DNA from: Silene latifolia | Lineage: Eukaryota > Streptophyta > Magnoliopsida > Caryophyllales > Caryophyllaceae | Assembly (NCBI RefSeq): GCF_048544455.1 | Contig: NC_133526.1 | Coordinates: forward strand, 9,936,001-10,000,000 | DNA: 64,000 nucleotides | Direction of reading: 5' to 3' | In this document: positions 36,501-45,789 of the stretch, in pieces | Numbering within the stretch: the first letter of the stretch is position 1 | How the letters are laid out: each line of letters starts with the position of its first letter | Translations under genes and position numbers: made by a program | Notes under the pieces: model-generated | The model's database searches: none | What the model was told of the DNA's origin: nothing | Seen by the model: the letters and a program-made list of their open reading frames with translations, nothing else

Positions 36501-39500
36501 AGATGGTTTGTACCATATCCTAGCCATGCTACCTAATGACCATGAACATGTATATGATATCCATTATTTTTGGCTAGGAATATATTCAAGACGGAATTGA
36601 TTGGACAAGAGTCGACTTTGAAGATAACCAGGCTTGTCTTAATTTGTTTGAAAAGGTATACATAATTTTTGAATTTTATTGTTGAGCCAATGAGGTCAAC
36701 GTATTTTAGATGTACGCTGTATATTGGTATTGTCCAAACACGTGTTGTATTTTTTGTATTTTTATCTCTCCATTCCTCCTTTTTTTTCTTGCAGAAACCC
36801 TTAGGTTTGCTTTCTTTGCTTGATGAAGAGTCCACTTTTCCTAATGGCACAGACCTAACGTTTGCGAACAAGCTTAAGCAGCATTTGGCTTCAAACCGTT
36901 GTTTTAGAGGAAAGCGCGAAAAGGCATTTAGCGTGTCTCATTATGCAGGGGAGGTAATCTATTACTTTTCTCTCCACTCTTTTATGTTGATAGGTCTGAA
37001 TTTCCTCAGAGCCCTCATTTGGCAGGATCTTCACTAGGCACCTTTTTGTTTATGTTGTATCTATACTCAAGTGCTCTGTCTGATCTACTAAATGGTTGTT
37101 CCGAAAAGGATGAATGTAGACAACCTTTGCTTCATGCTTATATGGCTATTCACTATTAAAATCTGCCACCTTTTAGGCCCAGTAATTACTCTATAAAAGT
37201 TGGCAAATTGAATCTCCGGAGTTGAAATTTGTGATACTGCTACTCCTTGCAGGTTACATATGATACTACAGGATTTCTGGAGAAAAACAGAGACTTGATG
37301 CACTCAGACTCCATTCAACTTTTGTCTTCTTGCACAAGTCCTCTCCCACAGAAATTTGCTGCTAGCATGCTTGAACTTTCAGAAAAACCTATTGCTGGCC
37401 CGTTGTACAAGTCAGGAGGAGCTGACTCACAAAAATTGAGTGTTGCTTCAAAATTCAAGGTATGTGACATGTTACTCAAGCAATCTTGGATTGTCCATGG
37501 ATTTGCTTCTTAGATAAAATGTAAAATTTGCAATGTTAAATTTAGTAACTTTCCCCTTTTTTGGTATTTCCCAACAGTAGATTAATTTAGTTGCTGCCTT
37601 GGTTTTATATGGTTTAAAATTTGAAATCTCTCTTTATCATAATATTAAGCTAAATTTAGCGGGATCATTTTGTTATTACACACAAGAAAGAGATGTAGAT
37701 GTATCTTCATGGGGGTACGGAGTGATTGTAATCCCGGGTTTCAATCGCAACTACAAGTTTCTTCCTGACTCTGTTAAGTCGCTAATTTCATTTGCTCACA
37801 TTAATGGTGTTTACAGAGCCAACTATTCCAGCTAATGCAGCGTCTAGAGGGTACCACATCCCATTTTATCCGTTGCATCAAGCCAAACAGCATGCAGTCT
37901 CCTGGAAGCTATGTACAAGCTCTTATATTGCAACAACTTCGTTGTTGTGGTGTACTTGAAGTAGTTAGGATTTCGAGGTCTGGATTTCCTACCAGAATGA
38001 CTCATCAGAAGTTTGCCCGAAGGTATGAAGCCATTTACAATACACTACCTTCTAAAGAAAAATGTTTATATGATGTCAAAAGTTAACAGATAGTTTTCTA
38101 TTCATTCAGATTGATAAAATAACTCCCTAATTTTTTTCTTGTTGATATATTGAAATAGGTACGGGTTTCTTCTTTTGGAGAGTGTTGCATCACAAGATCC
38201 TTTAAGTGTTTCAGTTGCTATTCTTCACCAGTTCAATATTCTACCCGATATGTATCAAGTTGGTTATACAAAATTGTTCTTCCGAACTGGACAGGCAAGA
38301 TAATCGATTGTTATATTTTCATCTTCATTTAATTATGGTAGTAATAACCAATACATGACTGTTTATTGAATTTCGGATTTATCGGCTAAGCAATTGTATG
38401 TGATCACATCTTATAACAGTGGTACCGCAGGTATCAGAGCTGGAGATATTTGTTCCATTAGACCTTTCCGTGAATATTATTGACCTTTACTGCCAGTAGA
38501 TTACATGAATCTGTAGAGCAAATTAGTTTTTAGCCCCTATACTAATCTTGGCGGTAAATGACACTTCTCCATAAGAGTTGTGTGCTCTATGAGACTTGAA
38601 TTTTCTGAACGTTTAGTACCTGCATAACTTTACATTTTTTTTGTTTAGGATACAAGTCTAATATCTATACAATATTTCTCCTTTGTTTAAACTTAAACTT
38701 GGCTCTATGTTTCCTGTTTATGGAGCGTTTCACTTGTGGTTTTGCCTGCTATCTTCTTGTGTTTCATCATTCATTTGGAAGCCGACATCTTTGAATTCTC
38801 GGTCTTTCATTTGATTTGGTTCATTTAAACCAAAATAGTTAAAAGGAGTGCCTATCGGCAGAACAAAAGAGTGCTCTTGCAGTCTTGCACCACATTTGTG
38901 AGAGCACTCTTTGAAAGCTCTCACTGTGTTGCAATGCACACTTTGCATTTGTTTGTGAAGGGTTAAAATTTGCGCGGAAGTTTCCCCCGAATAACAATCT
39001 TGTTCATCGTTTATTTAGATTGGGGCTCTTGAGGATACAAGAAATCGTACCCTTCATGGGATTCTACGTGTCCAAAGCTGCTTCAGGGGTCACAAAGCTC
39101 GATGCTATGTGAATGAGATCAGGAAAGGGATATCAACCATTCAGTCATGTAATAATCTCTATTCCTGGATTTCTTATCACGTCAATTCTTCTCTATGCTT
39201 TGTTGAATGTATCTCCACGTTTCTGCTCATCTGGAACAACTACTGAACTGATGGATATTGGTTTAACAGTCATTCGGGGTGAGAAGTCCAGAAAGGAATT
39301 CGCTGTCTTGCTGAGGAGACATAGAGCAGCGAAGTCCATACAAAAACAGGTTAAGTGTCGAGTCGTTAGAAAGCGGTTCCTGAGAACTAGTGATGCTGCA
39401 GCTGTGATACAGTCAGGTAATTTCGGTCACCTTCTTATTTTCCCTTGATGGATTACTCTCCATTCTCCGAGAAATAGCCTCTTTTTGAGACATCTGTTTC

Positions 39501-40811
39501 ATCCTCTATTTAGTTATCATTTATTCTGTGTGTTCAAATTGGGGAGGGCTTTCTTGAAATTTTATGCTGGGTGTTATCTGAGATACATACATTCTTTTCA
39601 TTCTTACTCGGTTGTTTTCTGCTGTCATTCCCTTTTCCTTTTTCTTGTCTAAAAATTGAAATGAAGCTTCACTATTTCTGACTTGCTTGATGATGGTTAT
39701 CCAATTCTCTCTCTTTTCGAAATCTTTTGCAGGCATTCGGGGCTGGCTAGTCAGGAAATGCTCTGGAAATATTGGCCTGCTAAACGTAAGAGTGTGAACA
39801 AACTTTTGCTTTTCTTTTAAACTATTAACTATACATGAAACCTCTAACTTCGCTGCCTGCATCTTACCTCTGTGACGTATTTTTGTATGGAAATGGGAGG
39901 CCAAACTGAAGCTAGTTTCATTAAGAAACAATCACTGAGTTCAAACTGGACATATTCTTCTTGCTAATTTCATTAAGAAACAATCGCTGAGTTTCGAAAT
40001 TATTAGACAAAATTAGTTTTCCAGGATCCAGGAACCCTGCGTACGAGTACGTGTGCATCACTCAATGCACCTAGTTTAGAATCTTTGACAAGGATTTTTT
40101 GTACCTTTTCTTTCTTCGTATTTGATAGTGCATGTTTTCGTTTATTAACATCAAGGTCATCTCGAACAGAGTAATATGTCGGATGAGGTTATGGTAAAAG
40201 CCACATATCTTGCCGAATTACAAAGGAGGGTATTGAAGTCTGAGGCTGCCTTCAGAGAGAAAGAAGAAGAAAATGTTATTCTTTATCAGAGGCTGCGTCA
40301 GTATGAGAATCGTTGGTCCGAGTACGAGTTAAAGATGAGATCCATGGAAGAAGTCTGGCAGAAACAAATGAAGTCACTTCAGTCAAGCCTCTCTGTCGCC
40401 AAGAACAGCCTGGCAGCTGATGATTCTGCCAGGCCTTCTGATGCATCAGTTAATGATTCTGGGGAGCCCGTTTCCAGAAGTCACGAAAGTAATGGTATAA
40501 GTGGTGGGCCTACGAGTGCCAATTTGACCGTTATCAGTCGATTGGCTGCGGAGTTGGAGCAACGCAAGCAAGTATTTGGGGACGATGCCAAGTTTTTAGT
40601 TGAAGTCAAATCGGGTCAGGTCGATGCTGCTTTGAACCCAGATAGGGAACTTAGGCGGTTAAAACAAATGTTTGAGTCATGGAAGAAGGATTATGGAGCC
40701 AGACTACGCGAGACCAAAGTAATCATGAATAAACTTGATACCGAAGATACTGCGAATGACAAATTAAAGAAGAAGTGGTGGAGTAGAAGGCACAGCATGA
40801 GGATTAGCTAG
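27559..40811 (+). CDS. Class VIII myosin heavy chain (complete)
   Basis: Actin-based motor of the plant-specific class VIII, typically at plasmodesmata, endosomes and the cell plate. Coding exons: 27559-27918, 29103-29204, 29287-29430, 29525-29675, 29835-29862, 30411-30576, 30689-30752, 30874-30887, 30992-31076, 31833-31936, 32042-32180, 32585-32703, 35899-36051, 36150-36239, 36578-36655, 36795-36953, 37253-37459, 37817-38022, 38159-38294, 39019-39148, 39270-39416, 39733-39785, 40170-40811. They sum to 1158 codons in frame, normal for class VIII. Order: N-terminal extension with [11 protein letters not shown]3-like [14 protein letters not shown]-loop GESGAGKT (263-270), switch I NDNSSRFGK, switch [10 protein letters not shown] (~535-543), actin-binding HFIRCIKPN, converter to about 835. 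About four IQ motifs (to ~945), a short coiled coil and a basic tail ending [14 protein letters not shown] follow. Intron 19 begins GC. The 3' half is duplicated downstream. Confidence 0.94.
28262..28500. mobile_element. Stowaway-like MITE in myosin intron 1
   Basis: 239 bp with ends CTCCCTCCATCCCAATTTTA and AAAATGGGATGGAGGAAG, flanked by TA on each side. This is the classic Stowaway structure. Confidence 0.82.
33705..35195. repeat. Five-unit tandem array of about 280-315 bp in myosin intron 12
   Basis: Units begin near 33709, 34022, 34322, 34610 and 34892 at AATTGTGAAAAATGGATTGA. Each then runs through GGGTTAAAATCGAATAGGG, CACGGTTTTCGGGATTCTA, CACGGAAGGT, AAGCGGCCACACAAAATTTG and GACATTTGAGGC. 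Units differ by substitutions and small deletions and get shorter toward the right. No open frame persists through the units. The array explains much of the 3.2-kb length of this intron. Confidence 0.88.
38866..38912. other. 12-bp perfect inverted repeat in myosin intron 19
   Basis: AAAGAGTGCTCT and AGAGCACTCTTT are separated by 23 nt, so the intron RNA could form a hairpin. The same structure is present in the duplicate near 47246-47292. The stem is too short to call a microRNA gene. Confidence 0.5.
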
Positions 40812-41343
40812 ATTTTGTAGAATTGTGAGAATCCACAGTTAAAGCTGTTTTAAAGCTCGTGGAATTATAAGTTTGCAGCATATATGTATATTTCGGTGGC
40901 ATTATTTTTGCTGATATTCTGAACCAGAACAGCAAGTTAGCTATAGAACCACCCATATCATTGAGACAGACAAGGGTGATAATGAGAGTGTTCGCCTTGC
41001 TGAATGGCGGCATCTGACTGCTTCAGATGATTGTATAATTATATACTTATTGAGTTGCGATTTACAATTGAAATGATTTTGAAAGAAGTGAGACAGGTGA
41101 AATGTACGAGTAGCTGAATTTTATTCGTTTGAGTTGTGATTATAGAAGACAGTGAATCTGATTCGGATTTATTTGAACAGATGCTAACAAGGCGGTACAT
41201 GTATAATGTCCCGATATACTATTTGTGTTGATTTATGTTACTTGTCTCTCATAATATTTCTGTTTTTATTTGCTGCAGGTTAAGTATTTTGTCCTACATA
41301 TATTCAATATTTTTCCAAAATCATATACGGAGTACTCCATAAC

Positions 41344-41377
41344 TTTTTTTTTTTTTTTTTGACAGGTGGAAATAAAG
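41344..41377. other. Short segment inverted relative to the duplicate copy
   Basis: Reads a T tract followed by GACAGGTGGAAATAAAG. At the corresponding place in copy 2 (about 49747-49786) the sequence is CTTTATTTTCACTTGTC followed by an A tract, which is the reverse complement with three base changes or fewer apart from tract length. Flanks on both sides are collinear (GGAGTACTCC and AGTTTTTATACAG). Confidence 0.8.
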
Positions 41378-41779
41378 AGTTTTTATACAGAAATAGGTTT
41401 TTAATTACTTCATCTTCTATGTTCCAATCTAATCTAAAATAGATATTAAAGTCCATTAGATGTGTCGAATTTGGATCAAATACATTTAGATTCAAATGTA
41501 GGTAAAAATGTTGATACTAAATGCAAATTGTTTTGTAGGGTATCAATTCAGAGTTTATTAGATAACTCCTTGTGAATTGATTAAGTGCTCAAATGTATCG
41601 CAGGAAAGTCCAGGTCAAGAAACACCAACTTATATCAAATCACAAATTCTTGTTTCAGATGGTCCAGCTATTTTTATCGCCTATGATAACCTTGGATATA
41701 AAATAGTGTCAAAATCTCGTCTTTTTGGAAAACACCAAAGTTATCACTAGATGGACCGACTTACATAAAAGAAGAGTAA

Positions 41780-41993
41780 GGGGTCGTTTGGTTGCATATA
41801 GGAATTTGCATTGCCTAGGAAGTCATAAAACACGTGAATTTGGAATTCATGTGAAGAAGTGCAATTCATGTAGGCATTAGAATTCATGGGAACTTCCAAT
41901 TCATGTGAATTGGGGTAACCAAACAACATACCCATTTTCCAATTCACATAAATTTAAGTTCCTACATTGTTTAGTGGGTAACCAAACGACCCC
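41780..41993. mobile_element. Tourist-like MITE present only in duplication copy 1
   Basis: 214 bp with ends GGGGTCGTTTGGTT and AACCAAACGACCCC (14-bp terminal inverted repeats), flanked by TAA on both sides. Copy 2 has the uninterrupted site AGAGTAACTATTGTG (about 50200-50214) with a single TAA. Confidence 0.93.
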
Positions 41994-42683
41994 TAACTAT
42001 TGTGAAAGACGGTATCATACTACAAGATTAGTTCAAAATGGGAAAGGATTGTGTTTAAAACGAAGAATATTTTTTTGGGTACAAAAAGGTAGGAAGAATA
42101 TTCGGGTAGAGGATCTGTCCCAAATATGTGGGAGACATTTACAATTGTAGGCCTCAAGTTTGTTTGGCAACAACAGTCTTAACTTTAACGCCAATGCCCG
42201 CTCTCTTTAAAGGCATTTGCACTCTTCTATCAATCAAACCATTTTTCTCCTTCATACCATCCTTCAGGTCAGTTTACCCTCTTTCCTTCCCTTGTTTAGT
42301 TGTTCTTCCCTTTTTCAATTGCCTCCTCATTTTCAATTTAATTTTGATTCCTTTTTTTATATTCAATCGTCGATTCTAATTCCTCATTTTTTAGCTTTAT
42401 TTTTAGTTTTAGCACATTGCATGCACACAAGTTATCCCTTTTTTTTAATTTTACCAATTTAATTGCACCGTGTTTGAATAAAAGTGGGTCTCTCCCATAA
42501 TTAATTTCAATTGTTGATGTCGTTATCATCATTATATTTTTGAGAAAATGGAGTCAAAACTACACCATTTTCTTACAACGCAACACGTTGGCTTATGTTG
42601 ACACAATGACACATCACGTGTGATTATCTATCCAGTTTTCCTTCTTTACTTTGACAAATTTTGATTATCATGTCATCTCTGGA

Positions 42684-43775
42684 GTGAGACGGTGTCACAT
42701 CGTAAGACGGGGAAGTAACAAATTAGCCCCATACGTTTACTCTTATGTGCAAATCACCCCCACAAGTTTCATTAAGTGCAAACTCACCCCATAACTTTAT
42801 GTTTTGGTGAAATTTAGCTCCATGTGATTAATTTAGCTAATAATCAATTATATTATTTCTTCTCTTATTGATTTTCCATTTAATTTCCCTCTTCTTTTGC
42901 AAGAAACCTGGTGAATTGTCCAAGTTATCCCTACCACACTCCATTTGTTCTTAAATAAACCCAAATTCATGCTCTTCTCCCCGTATGCTTCATTGGCTTC
43001 CCACACCTTCCCACACCTGAAGATCCTCCACCACCACGTGTGAGGTGTGACGCCACTCTCTACAACCCAGCTTCAACGGCGCACCGCCCTGACCCGCACT
43101 ACGTCGACCCAACACACATGCCATCCAACACCATCGACAGTTCGACCATATTCGTCGTCGACACCATAAGTTAATTCAAGGGTGAGGAATGGTTTATTTC
43201 GTAGTTGCGAGGGCATATCGGAGGTGGAGTGTGGCAAACTTGGTGCGGTGGTTGATGGTTATTTTGAACTGAACTTAGGTTTGTGGTGGTCGGAGTAGAT
43301 GGCGACGATCTTGGTATGGTGGTCAGAGGGAGAAAGGTGGTAGTGTGATGATAAGGGTAGATTTGGGTTTTCACAAATTAGTAATAATGAATGGGAATGA
43401 ATAATATTTATTTATTATGTCAATTTAATTTTTATGTTTTAGATTACAAAAGTTTAATAATAAAATTGAATTGCACCAAAACACAAAGTTATGGGGTGAT
43501 TTTGCACTCAATGAAACTTGTGGGGGTGATTTGCACATAAGGGTAAACGTATGGGGTTAATTTGCTACTTACCCCCATCGTAAGACACTACATTTTTATA
43601 AAAAGTTTATGCATTTTAGTATTATGAGTATTAATTAAGTTGTTTTTATAAAATGAGACGGTGTCACACCATAAGACAGTACATTTTTGTAAAAAGTTTC
43701 TGCATTTTTGTATTACAATTTACAAGTATTAAATAAGTTGTCTTTCTATAAAATGAGACGAACCGTCTCACACAA
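42684..43775. repeat. GAGACGGTGTCAC repeat, duplication copy 1 (interrupted)
   Basis: Two imperfect units of about 95 bp (ATGAGACGGTGTCACACC... AAGTTTATGCATTTT) end in ATGAGACGAACCGTCTCACAC. The uninterrupted version is at about 50902-51115. The Mutator-like MITE has inserted into its first unit. Confidence 0.6.
42709..43576. mobile_element. Mutator-like MITE present only in duplication copy 1
   Basis: 868 bp with terminal inverted repeats of about 100 bp (GGGGAAGTAACAAATTAGCC facing GGTTAATTTGCTACTTACCC). It is flanked by the duplication ATCGTAAGAC (42699-42708, 43577-43586; 9-10 bp). Copy 2 has one uninterrupted ACCGTAAGAC (50917-50926). The element lies in the inferred 5'-leader intron of the truncated hydrolase. 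It holds GC-richer sequence in the middle but no transposase frame. Confidence 0.92.
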
Positions 43776-43971
43776 GAATTACTGCATCAGGTTCTCTTGG
43801 ACATTAAATATATCATCGCCATGAAATGTCAAGTATATACGACTTGGTAGGTAATACTAAGATTTAATGTTATTGTGTGAAAAATGTGGAATAAAACGTG
43901 TTTCTTCTTGTTCACGTTCCAGGAACCAGGTTCTTTGACCCTACTTTGGCATCTGCATATATTGCATTCTT

Positions 43972-43996
43972 CGGGCTGTCATTTCTTGACAGCCCG
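43972..43996. other. Perfect hairpin in the hydrolase 5' leader region, copy 1
   Basis: A 10-bp perfect stem CGGGCTGTCA/TGACAGCCCG with a 5-nt loop lies about 180 bp upstream of the start codon. It is unchanged in the second copy. Confidence 0.6.
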
Positions 43997-44178
43997 ATTT
44001 TATTGAATCTTCTTCCTACAATTTCAAGGTACTTGCTACACAAAATACATCTCTTTGTGTATATATATTCTTCTACAATCTAACTTTTGTAGTAGCTCAT
44101 TCCATTTCCAACTCATTCTTATCCTTGGTGTAGGTACAGTAAGGTTGTTGCTATTTCGACATACTGCTTTTTTTCATA

Positions 44179-45789
44179 ATGGGTTCCCTTCAACGACCTT
44201 TATACGCGGCTGCTGCTGTTGCTGTAGCATCTGTTACTGATCTGCCAATTAAGTTTAAGAAATCAAAGTCAAATGACCCTTGTAGTACTTCTTCAGCAAG
44301 TTTACATTCCCTGTCAAATTCCGAACTTTCATGGGTATCTCACATTTCAGTCTCCAAGCTAGCAAGTTTCTCTTTTATCAACAGAATTCAGGTCCCATTG
44401 CCTAATATTAAAATCAACCCTTTACCGATAACCAACTGTAGTAAAACCTGGAACGGAAATTCTGTCACGTCATCTCCCCTTTTGGTTAGTTTATACCAGT
44501 CAGCTGAGTTGACCAGGGCATCGAAACCAAAACCATGTTCTGACGATTTCACTAGTAAAGGTGTCCCGTCTGAGGACTTGTACAGGTGGCATTTGCCTGA
44601 CCTGGCGGCTGTCGAGGGTGCCTCGGGTTGTTCATCTGAAAAGTCTAGGACAGTAGTGGTTTTGCTGGGATGGTTAGGAGCAAAACAGAAGCACTTGAAA
44701 CGATATGCAGAATGGTATACTTCAAGGGGATTCCATGCTATTACCTTTACTTTTCCGATGTCTGAGGTTCTTAGTTACCAGGTTGGTGGGAAATCAGAGC
44801 AGGATGTCGAATTACTTGTAAACCATCTCGCTGACTGGTTAGAGGAGGAGCATGGAAAGAACCTTGTTTTTCACACCTTCAGCAATACCGGTTGGCTAAC
44901 GTGAGTGTCCGGTTTTGCCCTTTAATCAATTACCGTGTTTATCTCATGCTTATTGTATTGACTTTGTGCGTGCCTTGTACAGATATGGGGTTATGCTTGA
45001 GAAGTTTCAGAAACAGGATTCTTCTTTGTTAGGCAGAATTAAAGGCTGCATTGTTGATTCAGCTCCTGTTGCGGCCCCTGATCCTCAGGTGATTATATTC
45101 CCAATGCTCTATTGAAATTCTCTCTTTCTTGATCATATATTTCAGAAACATGTGTAGTTGATTGGTAATTTGTAATCAAAAATCTATTCTCGAGTAGCTG
45201 AAGCCTGAAGCAATGATTTTTTTTTTCATCCTGTCATCATTTTTGATTTAGGATCTTTCTCATATTCATATGCGTGCCATTTCTTTGTTACAGTATTATT
45301 TAAGTATAATGCTTTCTTGTTTAACGAAAGGGAGTTTGTTGGAATTTAGAAAATTTGATTTATTGGAATATAATGCAGGTATGGGCGTCGGGTTTCTCTG
45401 CAGCTTTTCTTAAAAAGCAAAGCATAGCAACTAAGGGGTTATCGACTTTACATGATTCAGCTGATGAGGAACTTGTTACCCGGAAAACTGCTAGAGAGCC
45501 AAAACCTGCAATGACTGAAACAGCTCTACTTACTGTCTTGGGGAAATTCTTTGAAGTTGTACTAAAACTTCCTCCAGTGAACAGGTCTGCATTCTCTACT
45601 GGAAAATTTGTGTCATTATTTTGTAATATCATACCACTTCCTGTGATTGTTAACTGGGAATGAGTTGGTCGGGTCCTGGTTCTTTATAAGTAAATTCGCG
45701 TAAACATTCCTGCAAGTTATGCTCCCTCTCCCATACACGTTCTGAAACCTAAAAATGCAACTCGTACCTACTGCTTATATAGGTATAAG
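44179..45789 (+). pseudogene. TMEM53/DUF829-type hydrolase, 3'-truncated copy
   Basis: Three of the four coding exons are present and open: 44179-44900, 44983-45088 and 45379-45584. The gene then breaks off in intron 3 at the duplication junction and runs into a myosin fragment. The missing last exon carries the C-terminal 90 residues, including the Asp and His that would complete the hydrolase triad. The N-terminal half differs from the intact copy by about 15 residues, clustered between the N-terminus and the hydrolase fold; the start of the hydrolase fold (VVVLLGWLGAKQKHLKRY onward) is identical. Splicing exon 3 to the next downstream myosin acceptor (46229) would shift frame and stop within six codons. 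A truncated or chimeric transcript is possible, but a working enzyme is not expected. Confidence 0.9.

Larger units (their letters stand above)
40812..44178. other. Myosin 3' flank and 5' region of the truncated hydrolase copy
   Basis: Holds the myosin 3' UTR, the microinverted A/T tract, and two MITEs. It also holds the likely leader of the hydrolase: an exon ending near 42268 (TTCAG|GTCAGT) and a leader exon starting near 43922, judged from splice-site-like sequence conserved in the duplicate. I see no other coding gene. Confidence 0.5.
37356..45789 (+). repeat. Tandem segmental duplication, copy 1 (8.4 kb)
   Basis: Runs from inside myosin exon 17 (TTGCTGCTAGCATGC) through the rest of myosin and into intron 3 of the adjacent hydrolase gene. 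It is directly followed by copy 2, which starts with the same TTGCTGCTAGCATGC. Exons and introns match copy 2 closely throughout. Copy 1 is longer mainly because it carries two extra transposon insertions (41780-41993 and 42709-43576). Confidence 0.96.

Noticed and set aside
38428-38440. GGTATCAGAGC resembling an LTR-element primer-binding site
   Set aside because: It is alone inside a myosin intron with no LTR or coding sequence nearby, and the copy in the duplicate is altered.
43171-43374. 67-codon minus-strand Pro/Thr-rich open frame
   Set aside because: It lies in the middle of the Mutator-like MITE and lacks any transposase motif.
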